Source: Pseudomonas sp. ANT_H4 (GTDB taxonomy: Bacteria; Pseudomonadota; Gammaproteobacteria; Pseudomonadales; Pseudomonadaceae). Taken from it: a stretch of DNA of 64,000 nucleotides. The first letter of the stretch is position 1. Every line of letters starts with the position of its first letter. The notes under the pieces were generated by a model. It worked only from the letters and a program-made list of their open reading frames with translations. It was not told the origin of the DNA and did not search any database. Shown here one piece after another: positions 55,767 through 64,000 of this stretch. Where the stretch lies: assembly GCF_008369295.1 (NCBI RefSeq), contig NZ_VOBG01000013.1, positions 92,428 through 156,427 of the forward strand, given 5' to 3'. A program made the translations under genes and the position numbers.

Positions 55767-56585
55767 TTGCCTCCTGATGGGGCTAAGCCTCCGAGAACTT
55801 TTCTGTTGCCTACCCAGGTTGACGTCAAGGTTCTTGACTATGAGCTCAACCACCTGAGCTTGTTGGAAGAAATACTCAATCGAAAAAACGAAAACAAGGC
55901 GCACCTCTCCGAACGAAAATTGATGATTCGGATGGCGGTGGCGAGCGTCATCGAGAAGTTTGAGAGCGAGCCGAATCTGTTCTTGGTGATCGTGCGGGAG
56001 TGGCGGGAGGTCCTCGCCACGTACCGTGCGAATCTGCAAACCTACGTCTATAGCTTCTCGTTTGAGCGGGCCCGGCGCGAGGTGGCCCAGGCTGAAATCG
56101 ACTATGGCACTAAGCTTAGCGGGGTACTGGGCGATATTGCGGGCAAGATGCTTGCCCTGCCGATATCGTTAGCGGGTCTGGTCGTGCTGGAGAAAACCAC
56201 CTCAAAATTCGAAGGTTTTATTCTTGTCCTTGGGCTGGCAGTGGTCTCTGTGGTTCTGCTTGCGATCCTGCACAATCAAATGCTGCAAACAGAGCGCCTG
56301 CTACACAGTTTCAATGTCATCTTCGATGATTTTAAGGACAAGATAAAAACCTATCCCCCAAAACTTCAGGGCTTGCTCAGGATCACCATCGACCAGGTCG
56401 ACAAGCAGGGCCGAACGCTAACCAGGACCTTTCGCTTGCTGAAGGGGCTGTCCTTGCTGCCAATCGTCGGGGCATTGCTGCTGGCCGCGATAAAATACTG
56501 GGATGGTTTCGTATGGCTATTGATGACCATCCTGTCGATCGTGTTTTCCGCGCTCAACGTAGCCCCGAACTTTCTCAGCCCGTAA
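55767..56585 (+). CDS. unknown membrane protein, possibly 5'-frameshifted
   Basis: Not recognised. 272 codons from a TTG; an in-frame stop at 55752-55754 bars a longer frame. The N-terminal half is charged and helical, then two hydrophobic segments lie at about 130-170 and one or two near the C-terminus (LSLLPIVGALLLAAIKY, LLMTILSIVFSALNV). An open frame at 55663-55765 in another phase reads a plausible N-terminus and meets this one at a T6 run (55759-55764). An indel there may have split one gene. AAGGAGG at 55738 could otherwise serve a start near 55767. Confidence 0.6.
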   Translation: MPPDGAKPPRTFLLPTQVDVKVLDYELNHLSLLEEILNRKNENKAHLSERKLMIRMAVASVIEKFESEPNLFLVIVREWREVLATYRANLQTYVYSFSFERARREVAQAEIDYGTKLSGVLGDIAGKMLALPISLAGLVVLEKTTSKFEGFILVLGLAVVSVVLLAILHNQMLQTERLLHSFNVIFDDFKDKIKTYPPKLQGLLRITIDQVDKQGRTLTRTFRLLKGLSLLPIVGALLLAAIKYWDGFVWLLMTILSIVFSALNVAPNFLSP

Positions 56586-56646
56586 AGGCTTTGCCTCATT
56601 TCTATGGCAAATTTTAAGGTGAAATAGGATTAGTAAGTTCAAACTG

Positions 56647-56847
56647 TTGAATAATGATCCACGCTGCCTACAATTGATCGAGGAAAAAATTTATGCTCGC
56701 AACAAACAGATGGCAGCTGAGCACGCAGCATCCTCAACGGAGCTGGAGCGTGCGGCGGTTTTCATAAAGGCTGCGCTTTGCAGGAAATCTGGCTTATCCC
56801 TCGGCCACGTCGTTTTCAATCGCTCAGTGATAAACGTTAAGAGATGA
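56647..56847 (+). CDS. hypothetical small protein
   Basis: 66 codons from TTG 56647, charged helical N-terminal half. Its TGA overlaps the ATG of the next frame (ATGA at 56844), which suggests a coupled pair. No domain is recognised. Confidence 0.4.
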   Translation: MNNDPRCLQLIEEKIYARNKQMAAEHAASSTELERAAVFIKAALCRKSGLSLGHVVFNRSVINVKR

Positions 56848-57263
56848 AAACCCACCATTTGAAACTCCTGAGGCCATCACAGTTGGCGGTCAGCAGGAGC
56901 TTGCCACGTAGTCTACGTAATGAAGGTCCCGCGTCTTCCATTAGCGACGAGAAATCCCAGATGAGCGTTGAACTGAATGAGGAGGATATGCGCTTGGCGC
57001 TATTCGGCTCCCCAAAACAATCCGACCCCGTAGTACTCGCAAAGCCGCAGCCGAGTCCAACGCCCCGACTAAACTCTAAACCGCTATCACCGAAGCTGAG
57101 GGTGACACTGCACGTTACCAAGGACTTCGAAGGCGACGTGAGCGTGTTCATTTATGATGCGAACACGCTGAGTACTCTTATCGCGGAACAAGAGGCTAAA
57201 AAAGAAGCTAAAAAAAAGAAATTCAAATATTTCGATGTGGTCTCGGTCAAACCCATCCAGTAA
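56844..57263 (+). CDS. hypothetical protein, Lys-rich C-terminus
   Basis: 139 residues: basic N-terminus, Pro/Ser-rich linker around 60-80, then a beta-like segment (RVTLHVTKDFEGDVSVFIYD) and a Lys-rich run. No family is recognised. Coupled to the frame before it. Confidence 0.5.
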   Translation: MKTHHLKLLRPSQLAVSRSLPRSLRNEGPASSISDEKSQMSVELNEEDMRLALFGSPKQSDPVVLAKPQPSPTPRLNSKPLSPKLRVTLHVTKDFEGDVSVFIYDANTLSTLIAEQEAKKEAKKKKFKYFDVVSVKPIQ

Positions 57264-57450
57264 CTATCGTGTCGTTAAAGAGCGTGCTTCATTGCACTGC
57301 TCTTGCTCCCTATGCAATACCACTGACCAGCCAGTTGTTTTCTTGCAGACATTCGTTTGCATGTAACTTGACCAGTATGCGCCGTAATAGGGACTGGCTG
57401 ATAAAGTCCAAAAGCAACAACTCCAGCAGTATTAAAAAATACTCGGTTTT

Positions 57451-57735
57451 TTGAACAAGCGGATGGGGAACTCCACAACACTACATCCGGAATATTTCCG
57501 CTATCGCTATCCCATTTTGGTTAGCGGCGACCGCCTTCCGGGTACAGCTATTACCGCATCCCAACTTGACCGCGGTCACTGCTTGAATCATATAAAGCTG
57601 TGTGATGGTCAGATTGGTCAGGTGAGCCAAAAATCTAAACGATCTCGGTTCGACTTCACTGTGACGATGCATCGAGAACTGATTTCAGCTCCTGAGCATG
57701 CGCACTTTCAGGTGTGGATTCGTGCTGCTGGTTAA
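57451..57735 (+). CDS. hypothetical protein
   Basis: 94 codons from TTG 57451 (ATG at 57463 is an alternative). Polar, beta-rich sequence (YRYPILVSGDRLPG, SRFDFTVTMHREL). No domain is recognised; possibly a remnant. Between it and the porin gene (57736-57975) I see no convincing gene. Confidence 0.4.
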   Translation: MNKRMGNSTTLHPEYFRYRYPILVSGDRLPGTAITASQLDRGHCLNHIKLCDGQIGQVSQKSKRSRFDFTVTMHRELISAPEHAHFQVWIRAAG

Positions 57736-57975
57736 GAGAATTCCTGAGAAAAGCCCTAGTAAAGGTAGAGCCACCCATCGGTTGGGGGCATGCCGCAAAA
57801 GTTAATTTTGAAAAAACAGGCGAACATTACAGAATTGTAATTTTTCAAAAATCTCCCCGTTATCTTCAAATTGCAACGATACAAGTCGGCGGCGATACGG
57901 GAGCAGAAACTGCTCCCGTAAACAATAATTCCAGCCGAAGAGCTTTCTAGTTCTGCCGAACCTAAGGAGTGATTA

Positions 57976-59301
57976 ATGGATAACAATACGAAATTTTCGA
58001 TGGCCGCTTTGGCGTTGGTTGTCAGTTCTGGGCCTTCTATAGTGTTTGCGGAGGAAAAGACTGGGGGGTTTATCGAAGACAGCAGCCTTACCGTGCTCAA
58101 TCGAAATTTCTACTTCAATCGTGATCATCGTAACGGTCAATCAAGCCCCACGGGCAATGGCTACTCCGAAGCTTGGTCGCATGCGATTATCAGTAAGTTC
58201 GAATCCGGGTTTACCCAAGGCTCTGTAGGCGTGGGCGTCGACGCTTTCGCGATGATCGGTTTGAAGCTTGATACGGGTGACGGTCGTAACGGCGGTCGTA
58301 GTTCATTCGATGTGCTACCTGTCAATGGCGACGGCGAAGCACGAGATGAATACACGAAAGTCGGTGGCGCGGCAAAAGTTCGCGCTTTTGACACTGTGGT
58401 GAAAGTAGGTGATGTATTTCCCGCCAACCCTGTCGTGGCTTCTGGCGACTCAAGGCTTTTACCGGAAAGTTTCCGTGGTGTGACCGCTACCAATACCAGC
58501 ATCGAAGGGCTGACAGTTCAGGGTGGTCGCCTGCATGCTATGAGTCAACCAGTCTCCAGCAATATGCGCGACAACTTCGCAACCTTCTATGCAGGCCCAG
58601 TTAACTCACCTTGGGTCGGCTATTTTGGTGGCGACTACAATGTGAATAAGAATATTATCGTTAGTCTTTACTCCAGTCGTCTCAAAGACGCCTGGAATCA
58701 ATACTATGCTGGCACCGGGTTGAACTACTCCTTGTCTGATGAGCTTTCCGTATTCGGCGGTGTGAATTACTACAAGGCCGTTGACGAAGGGAAAAAACTG
58801 CTGGGCGAGTTCGACAACAATATTTGGAGCGCTAAGGTTGGCGTGAAGTATGGCGCACACTCACTTGCACTTTCTCACCAGCGAAATAATGGTAACGACG
58901 ACTTCGACTACCTGCGTCAGTCGGATTCCATCTTTCTCGACAACTCAATCCAGTACAGCGACTTCAACTCGCCAAAAGAACGTTCATGGATGGTGCGTTA
59001 CGACCTCGACATGAGCTCGTATGGTGTACCTGGCTTGTCGTTTATGACACGTTATGGTCGTGGCACCGACGCTGACTACTCCAACGCCAACGCCACATAC
59101 ATGCGGCGCGATGCGGATGGAAACCCGTTGACCGATCAGAAACGTTGGGAGCGCGACATCGAAGTAAAATACGTCGTTCAGACAGGCTCCTTGAAAGATA
59201 TGTCCTTCCGCTTGCGACAAATGAACACCCGTGCAACCGCGTTTGAGTCTGATTTGGATGAAGTCCGTGTGATCGTTGAGTACCCACTAGCGATTCTGTA
59301 A
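57976..59301 (+). CDS. OprD-family outer membrane porin
   Basis: 441 residues: a signal peptide ending SIVFAEE, then the OprD pattern (FIEDSSLTVLNRNFYFNRDHRNG, EAWSHAIISKFESGFTQG, GVGVDAFAMIGLKLD) and a beta-barrel ending in a terminal hydrophobic residue (VIVEYPLAIL). It takes up small, often acidic, substrates; the substrate here is unknown. AAGGAG precedes ATG 57976. Porins of this family occur next to czc clusters in Pseudomonas and are repressed in metal stress. Confidence 0.9.
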   Translation: MDNNTKFSMAALALVVSSGPSIVFAEEKTGGFIEDSSLTVLNRNFYFNRDHRNGQSSPTGNGYSEAWSHAIISKFESGFTQGSVGVGVDAFAMIGLKLDTGDGRNGGRSSFDVLPVNGDGEARDEYTKVGGAAKVRAFDTVVKVGDVFPANPVVASGDSRLLPESFRGVTATNTSIEGLTVQGGRLHAMSQPVSSNMRDNFATFYAGPVNSPWVGYFGGDYNVNKNIIVSLYSSRLKDAWNQYYAGTGLNYSLSDELSVFGGVNYYKAVDEGKKLLGEFDNNIWSAKVGVKYGAHSLALSHQRNNGNDDFDYLRQSDSIFLDNSIQYSDFNSPKERSWMVRYDLDMSSYGVPGLSFMTRYGRGTDADYSNANATYMRRDADGNPLTDQKRWERDIEVKYVVQTGSLKDMSFRLRQMNTRATAFESDLDEVRVIVEYPLAIL

Positions 59302-59384
59302 TACCTGAACGGGATAATTCGTTCCTCACGAATATCCCGTTTTCGCTAGAAAGATTTCAAAAATGTAATTTTTCAATCATCTTC

Positions 59385-59584
59385 ATGTTAACTTGAATTG
59401 CTTATAGTGAGTGGGAGTTAATAGGAATCTAGCTAGCGCATCTGGTTGGAGTCCTACAGACAAGTAGCTAGTATGTGAAAATCTGAAACTCATCGCTGTT
59501 CAGTTAAAAGCTCCAAGCTCACCTTTAGAAGCTCCTTTGGAAAAAGGTGAATTTTTAAGACGTCCCTCGGGGCGTCTTTTTTAT
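59385..59584 (+). ncRNA. candidate small RNA ending in a strong terminator
   Basis: The 300-base gap after the porin gene has a TATAGT -10-like box at about 59404, a hairpin CACCTTT...AAAGGTG at about 59520-59549 and a terminator at 59557-59584. No ORF of note. It could alternatively be the porin mRNA 3' tail. Confidence 0.3.
59557..59584 (+). terminator. terminator after the porin region
   Basis: AAGACG-TCCCTCGGGG-CGTCTTTTTT hairpin with T run. Confidence 0.85.
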
Positions 59585-59610
59585 GCCCGTTAAAACACGA
59601 GCATATAAAA

Positions 59611-59650
59611 AACGCCCGATACCTCTAAGTATTGAGGTTAATCGAGCGTT
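59611..59650 (-). terminator. terminator of the DUF2790 gene
   Basis: On the minus strand AACGCTCGAT...ATCGGGCGTT with inner CCTC/GAGG, followed by T6. Confidence 0.75.
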
Positions 59651-59678
59651 ATAAATCCCTCTGACAGCAGCATAGCTG

Positions 59679-60011
59679 CTAGCCGCCTCGTTTACGACAC
59701 TCTCCAGCCACAGTGTACCTAATTGTATTTAGCTGTCCTTTTGAATCTTCATAGGTCATTGCGGCGGGCACCACTGCGCAGACTTTTGCAGGCCGCACCA
59801 CACTGATAACCTTCACAACATCCACCTTCATCCCGTACTCGTATTCTTTCGACACAGGGGCGCTTTTCCCCTGGCTAATTGCATACTGCTCCATGGCTTT
59901 AGCATTCGCCGCCATCATCTTTTCAAAGGCTTTGTCTCCTCCCCCTTCCGCCAGTACGAGAGAGGATAACGTCAGAGCTCCAGCGAAAGTAATAATACTC
60001 ATGAACTTCAT
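59679..60011 (-). CDS. small secreted PtrA/DUF2790 protein
   Basis: 110 residues: a signal peptide (MKFMSIITFAGALTLSSLVLA) followed by the PtrA-type segment AEGGGDKAFEKMMAANAKAM. Then comes a DUF2790 domain (YGMKVDVVKVIS, VCAVVPAAMTYEDSKG, RYTVAGEC) with two cysteines. Members are periplasmic and induced by copper in Pseudomonas; the molecular role is not known. It shares promoter motifs and spacing with the next gene. Confidence 0.85.
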   Translation of the reverse strand: MKFMSIITFAGALTLSSLVLAEGGGDKAFEKMMAANAKAMEQYAISQGKSAPVSKEYEYGMKVDVVKVISVVRPAKVCAVVPAAMTYEDSKGQLNTIRYTVAGECRKRGG

Positions 60012-60040
60012 ATTTAGTACCTCATATATTAACTGTTACA

Positions 60041-60094
60041 AGGATATCAATTCGAACATTGCGATGGCGTGGCGGCTAGGTTACGAATGTGTAA
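60041..60094 (-). promoter_or_regulatory. promoter of the DUF2790 gene with metal-type operator
   Basis: Inverted repeat TTACGAATGTGTAA (60081-60094), 70-83 bases before the ATG, and GTTCGAATTGATATCCT (60057-60041, minus strand), both shared with the next gene. The TTAC-N6-GTAA form resembles CopR/CzcR-type boxes. Confidence 0.55.
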
Positions 60095-60103
60095 TAAAGC
60101 CGT

Positions 60104-60140
60104 AAAAAAAACCGCCGCCGGAAGCCGGAAGCGGTTTTTT
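60104..60140. terminator. terminator of the ptrA-like gene
   Basis: AAAAAAACCGC ... GCGGTTTTTT with an inner CCGG stem, symmetrical A and T runs. Confidence 0.75.
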
Positions 60141-60153
60141 ATACGCAGTACTA

Positions 60154-60351
60154 CTACATTTTACCTGTCTCATCTTTAGCATCACTTGACACCACGGGAA
60201 CGCTCTTCCCTTCTCTAGCAACATATGCCTCCATTGCCACATCTCGCGCCGCCATCATTTTTTCGAAGGTTCTGTCCCCCCCACCTTCGGCTAAAGCAAC
60301 TGAAGAAAGGATTAAAGCACCCGCAAGAGCGCAGATTTGAGCAATTTTCAT
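60154..60351 (-). CDS. small secreted PtrA-like protein
   Basis: 65 residues: a signal peptide ending VALAEGGG, then DRTFEKMMAARDVAMEAY, matching the copper-induced P. aeruginosa PtrA N-terminal segment and the start of the neighbouring DUF2790 protein. The two appear to be paralogues, with this one short. Confidence 0.8.
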   Translation of the reverse strand: MKIAQICALAGALILSSVALAEGGGDRTFEKMMAARDVAMEAYVAREGKSVPVVSSDAKDETGKM

Positions 60352-60379
60352 ACTGACACCTCATATAGTTAACGCTAGT

Positions 60380-60433
60380 AGGGTATCAATTCGAACCTAT
60401 CAACACGGTGGCGCCAAGATTACAGATTCGTTA
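60380..60433 (-). promoter_or_regulatory. promoter of the ptrA-like gene with metal-type operator
   Basis: TTACAGATTCGTTA (60420-60433), 69-82 bases before the ATG, and GTTCGAATTGATACCCT (60396-60380, minus strand) match the motifs and spacing upstream of the DUF2790 gene. Confidence 0.55.
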
Positions 60434-60449
60434 TGTAGCTCACATAAAA

Positions 60450-60482
60450 AAGCCCACTATCGAATCTCGATAGTGGGCTTTT
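60450..60482. terminator. terminator of czcA
   Basis: AAGCCCACTATCGA-ATCTC-inverted copy, flanked by A and T runs. Confidence 0.85.
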
Positions 60483-60494
60483 AAAACTAAAGAA

Positions 60495-63400
60495 TTATAC
60501 GGCTTCTATTTTATCGTCTTCGTCTTCGGCTTCTTCCTCGTCTCGGCGGTGCGCCCATTGATAAAGCGCAGGCAATATCAGCAGGGTCAACGCAGTTGAG
60601 GATAGGATGCCCCCGATCACCACGGTAGCCAGGGGTCTCTGGACCTCTGCCCCCGTTCCGGTGGCCAGTGCCATCGGAATAAAGCCAAGAGAGGCCACCA
60701 GAGCTGTCATCAACACTGGGCGCAACCGGGTAAGAGCCCCTTCATTGATTGCGGAACTCAACGAATGTCCTTCCTCCCGAAGATTGCGGATGAACGCAAT
60801 CATCACCAGACCATTCAGCACCGCCACGCCCGACAACGCGATGAAACCAACACCTGCCGAGATCGACAGCGGTATGTCTCGGAGCCATAAAGCCATGACT
60901 CCCCCCGTCAACGCGAATGGAATACCGGTGAACACCAATAGGCCATCCTTGAGGTTGTTGAACATCATGAACAAGAGTGCGAACACCAAGAGCAGGGCCA
61001 CTGGGACTACAATCTGTAGTCGCTTGGCAGCGGATTGGAGCTGCTCGAACTGTCCTCCCCAGTTGGTCCAGTAACCGGCCGGGATCTGCACTTCTTTATC
61101 AATGGCGCTACTGGCCTCCTGTACAAATGAGCCGATATCACGCCCACGCACGTTGGCGCTGACGATCACCAGACGTTTGCCGTTTTCACGACTGACCTGG
61201 TTAGGTCCCAACACTAGATCGAGGCTAGCCACCTCTGAAAGAGCAATAAACCCGATCTGATCGGCATTGGTGTTAAGCAGCGCCGGTACCGGGATTAGCA
61301 GTGTGGACAATCCCTCGAGATCCTTACGCATGGCGTCGGATAAACGCACCACCATGTCGAATCGGCGGTCTCCCTCATACATCGTACCGGCTTGACGACC
61401 ACCGACCGCCACCGCAATGGTGTCTTGTACGTCGCCAACGTTCAGTCCGTAACGGGCGGCTTTGTCACGGTCGATGTTGATGGTCAGTACCGGCAGTCCC
61501 GACGTTTGCTCGACTTTGACCTCGGAGGCACCATTGATCTTCTGCATGGACGCGGCAATTTTTGCAGCGGTGCTGTTAAGCACCGCCATGTCATCACCGA
61601 AGACCTTGACCGCCACATCACTGCGCACGCCTGAAATCAGCTCGTTAAAACGCAATTGAATAGGCTGAGAAAGCTCATAGTTGCTTCCGGGCATTCCGGC
61701 TGTAGCTTTTTGGATATCAGCTACCAACGCCTCTCTGGATTTATTCGGATCAGGCCATTGATTCTTCGGCTTGAGCATCACGTAGCTGTCAGAGATGTTT
61801 GGTGGCATTGGGTCTGAGGCAATTTCTGCTGTACCAGTACGAGCAAACATCCGCTTGACCTCCGGTACCTTTGCTAACACAAGTCTTTCCAGACGTTGCT
61901 GCATTTCTACCGATTGCGTCAGGCTGGTTCCTGGTACACGCAGTGCTTGCAACGCGAAATCCCCTTCACTGAGGCTCGGCACAAACTCGCTGCCCATTCG
62001 ACTGGCGACCACACCGCACACCGCGATAACGGCTAGTGCTATGGCGAATGCCATTGATCGATGGCCCATGACCCATTCTAGCGCTGGCGCATACACCCGA
62101 CGGGCGCCACGCATGATGATGTTCTCTTCTTCCTTGACCTTACCGGTGACGAACATCGCAATCGCCGCCGGGACAAAGGTCACCGACAACAGCATCGCGC
62201 CGAGCAAGGCAATCACCACAGTAAACGCCATCGGGTGAAACATTTTTCCTTCGACGCCGGTGAGGGCAAAAATCGGTAGGTACACGACCATGATGATCAA
62301 CTGGCCGAAAATCAGCGGTCGGCGTGCTTCCTTGGCCGCCGCGAACACTTCGTGAAAGCGTTCGGAGCGGGTGAGGATGCGTCCGTGGTGTTGCTGTGCA
62401 TGGGCCAGACGACGGATGGCGTTTTCGACAATGACCACCGCGCCATCAACGATGATGCCAAAGTCCAACGCTCCGAGGCTCATCAGGTTGGCGCTGACCT
62501 TGTTGGTAAACATGCCAGTGAATGTGAATAGCATCGCGAGCGGGATCACCATGGCAGTAATCAGAGCCGCGCGAATGTTGCCAAGGAACAGGAACAGAAT
62601 CGCGATCACCAGGATCGCACCTTCAATCAAGTTCTTCTTAACGGTGGCAATTGCCTTGTCCACCAAATTGGTACGGTCATAGACGGTGACTGCCACCACC
62701 CCTTTTGGCAGTGAGCGGTTGATTTGCTCAAGCTTGCTAGCAACGGCTTGGGCCACGGTGCGGCTATTCTCACCGATCAGCATGAACACTGTGCCGAGCA
62801 CCACTTCACGACCGTTTTCGGTCGCTGCCCCCGTGCGCAATTCACGGCCGATGTCCACGGTTGCGACGTTCTTGACACGGATGGGCGTACCGTCGACGTT
62901 GGCCATGACGATATTGGCGATATCTTCGGTGGTCGCTACTTGGCCAGGTGCGCGAATCAGTAACTGTTCGCCACTGTGCTCGATGTAACCGGCACCGACG
63001 TTGGCGTTGTTGCGCTCCAGCGCTGTAACAAGGTCAGTCAGCGTAAGCTTGTAAGCCGCCAAGCGTTTTGGATCGGGCGCAATCTGGTACTCCTTGGCGA
63101 ACCCGCCAATGGTATTGATTTCGGCGACCCCGGGAACATTGCGCAGCTGAGGCTTGATGATCCAGTCTTGGATCACCCTCAGGTCGGTCGGCGTATAGGG
63201 ACTGCCGTCCTCCTTGACGGCACCTTCTTCAGCCTCGACCGTCCACAGGAAAATTTCACCCAGACCGGTTGAGATCGGCCCCATGACGGCTTCCACCCCC
63301 TCGGGTAGTTGCTCCTTGGCCACCTGCAACCGTTCGTTGACCAATTGTCGGGCGAAGAACAGGTCAGTGCCTTCCTTGAAGATCACTGTGACTTGCGACA

Positions 63401-63668
63401 AACCCGAGCGTGACAGCGAGCGAGTTTGTTCTAGAGCCGGCAAACCAGCCATTGCAGTTTCGATGGGAAACGTGATGCGCTGCTCGGTTTCCAGTGGTGA
63501 AAAACCTGCTGCCCCTGTGTTGATTTGCACCTGGACGTTGGTGATATCGGGAACGGCGTCGATCGGCAGCTTCTGGTAGCTGGCTATCCCGAGGCCGGCC
63601 ATGAGGAGAACCGCGAGCAGCACGATGATGCGCTGCTCGATGGCAAATTGGATCAGGCGTTCGAACAT
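60495..63668 (-). CDS. czcA: heavy-metal RND efflux pump, CzcA type
   Basis: Inner-membrane proton/metal antiporter of a tripartite pump, 1057 residues with 12 predicted membrane helices and two periplasmic loops. The motif LDFGIIVDGAVVIVEN at 401-416 places Asp402, Asp408 and Glu415 exactly as in the Cupriavidus CzcA. This is the divalent (Co/Zn/Cd) signature and not that of the Cu/Ag CusA group. It follows the CzcB gene on the same strand (26-base gap) with a short acidic C-terminal tail (EEEAEDEDD). Confidence 0.95.
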   Translation of the reverse strand: MFERLIQFAIEQRIIVLLAVLLMAGLGIASYQKLPIDAVPDITNVQVQINTGAAGFSPLETEQRITFPIETAMAGLPALEQTRSLSRSGLSQVTVIFKEGTDLFFARQLVNERLQVAKEQLPEGVEAVMGPISTGLGEIFLWTVEAEEGAVKEDGSPYTPTDLRVIQDWIIKPQLRNVPGVAEINTIGGFAKEYQIAPDPKRLAAYKLTLTDLVTALERNNANVGAGYIEHSGEQLLIRAPGQVATTEDIANIVMANVDGTPIRVKNVATVDIGRELRTGAATENGREVVLGTVFMLIGENSRTVAQAVASKLEQINRSLPKGVVAVTVYDRTNLVDKAIATVKKNLIEGAILVIAILFLFLGNIRAALITAMVIPLAMLFTFTGMFTNKVSANLMSLGALDFGIIVDGAVVIVENAIRRLAHAQQHHGRILTRSERFHEVFAAAKEARRPLIFGQLIIMVVYLPIFALTGVEGKMFHPMAFTVVIALLGAMLLSVTFVPAAIAMFVTGKVKEEENIIMRGARRVYAPALEWVMGHRSMAFAIALAVIAVCGVVASRMGSEFVPSLSEGDFALQALRVPGTSLTQSVEMQQRLERLVLAKVPEVKRMFARTGTAEIASDPMPPNISDSYVMLKPKNQWPDPNKSREALVADIQKATAGMPGSNYELSQPIQLRFNELISGVRSDVAVKVFGDDMAVLNSTAAKIAASMQKINGASEVKVEQTSGLPVLTINIDRDKAARYGLNVGDVQDTIAVAVGGRQAGTMYEGDRRFDMVVRLSDAMRKDLEGLSTLLIPVPALLNTNADQIGFIALSEVASLDLVLGPNQVSRENGKRLVIVSANVRGRDIGSFVQEASSAIDKEVQIPAGYWTNWGGQFEQLQSAAKRLQIVVPVALLLVFALLFMMFNNLKDGLLVFTGIPFALTGGVMALWLRDIPLSISAGVGFIALSGVAVLNGLVMIAFIRNLREEGHSLSSAINEGALTRLRPVLMTALVASLGFIPMALATGTGAEVQRPLATVVIGGILSSTALTLLILPALYQWAHRRDEEEAEDEDDKIEAV

Positions 63669-63694
63669 GAGAACCTTCTCGTGGAAGTGGCGGA

Positions 63695-64000
63695 TCAGTG
63701 GGCGTGTTCAGCCGAGGCTTTACCCAGTTCTGATTTCAGAATGAAACTGCCGGCAGCGGCGACTTGAACACCGGGCTCCAGGCCCTCCGTGATCTCGACC
63801 AGACCCGCCGAACGGCCACCTGTCTCCACTGGCTGAGCTTTAAACCCGTCGTCCGTTCGAACGAAAACAGTTTGCTTGTCCTCGACCGTCTGGATAGCCG
63901 CTTCTGGTACTGCGACCTTTGTTTGCCGAGTATCAGTGTCAACCTGCACGGTCACGAATAGCCCGGGACGCCATGCACCTTGTGGATTGGCCAAGGTCAC
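63695..64000 (-). CDS. czcB: periplasmic adaptor of the metal efflux pump, C-terminal part (partial)
   Basis: At least 101 codons; the frame runs off the window. The beta-barrel/membrane-proximal part of an RND adaptor is visible (WRPGLFVTVQVDTD, VAVPEAAIQTVEDKQTVFV, GLEPGVQVAAAGSFILKSEL), with a His-ending tail. It links CzcA to an outer-membrane CzcC expected beyond 64000. Confidence 0.92.
   Translation of the reverse strand: MTLANPQGAWRPGLFVTVQVDTDTRQTKVAVPEAAIQTVEDKQTVFVRTDDGFKAQPVETGGRSAGLVEITEGLEPGVQVAAAGSFILKSELGKASAEHAH

Larger units (their letters stand above)
55501..64000. mobile_element. accessory island behind glmS (probable Tn7-like insertion, right side outside window)
   Basis: From the repeats onward the content is accessory: orphan ORFs, a porin, copper-type small proteins and a heavy-metal efflux pump. 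The attTn7 location and repeated end suggest one insertion, but its other end and any tns genes lie beyond 64000 or are lost. The extent is a guess. Confidence 0.35.

Noticed and set aside
57269..57454. 61-codon frame between orphan genes
   Set aside because: No ribosome site or coding features; left unannotated.
57714..57950. 78-codon frame upstream of the porin gene
   Set aside because: Overlaps the previous ORF, weak composition; could be the porin leader.

Overview
The window is chromosomal DNA of a Pseudomonas, most likely of the P. fluorescens/P. putida lineage. The evidence is the gene order (sulP?-aroE-hemF-qor-tsaC-dprA-tsaP-like-def-fmt-rsmB-trkA ... glyQS-gmhB-plsC ... gyrB-recF-dnaN-dnaA-oriC-rpmH-rnpA-yidD-yidC-mnmE-mnmG-rsmG-parA-parB-atpIBEFHAGDC-glmU-glmS), the high-GC codon use, the REP-type palindromes and the ParB-type parS sites. 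It covers the replication origin and both flanks.

Region by region. Positions 1-4187 hold aroE, hemF, a quinone oxidoreductase, tsaC and the 3' part of dprA. Positions 4188-10958 are an AT-rich mobile element of about 6.8 kb that cuts dprA in two at the codons for its conserved RNRIISG motif. It carries a two-tyrosine HUH replication initiator of the phage P2 gpA type, a MobA/VirD2-type HUH relaxase with a small partner gene, and a large serine recombinase. No cargo gene is recognisable. A 6-bp GATGAT repeat marks the junctions, and removing the element restores an intact 365-codon dprA. Positions 10953-23238 hold the 5' part of dprA, a TsaP-like protein that lacks its LysM domain, def-fmt-rsmB-trkA, a TPR protein, a lipid A acyltransferase, tag, glyQS, gmhB and plsC. 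Positions 23420-28347 hold a CHASE2 histidine kinase, a FecR-domain protein, one or two small ORFs and an OmpR-type regulator. Positions 28466-43971 are the classical origin cluster, with DnaA boxes on both sides (34680-35100 and 39320-39615) and parS sites around gyrB/recF. Positions 44119-51234 are the F1Fo ATP synthase operon. Positions 51350-55478 are glmU, a DeoR-type regulator and glmS.

From 55479 onwards, directly behind glmS where Tn7-like elements insert, the sequence becomes accessory. It starts with three exact 20-bp-period repeats that look like a transposon end. Then follow orphan ORFs, an OprD-type porin, two copper-type small secreted proteins (PtrA/DUF2790) with matching promoters, and a CzcA-type heavy-metal RND pump with the end of its CzcB partner running off the window.

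The most interesting system is the element in dprA. It is a compact mobile unit with two different HUH nucleases and a serine recombinase. It has a candidate oriT made of tandem hairpins, a possible antisense RNA over rep, a -10 box lying against the attachment core, and a target that inactivates a DNA-uptake gene.
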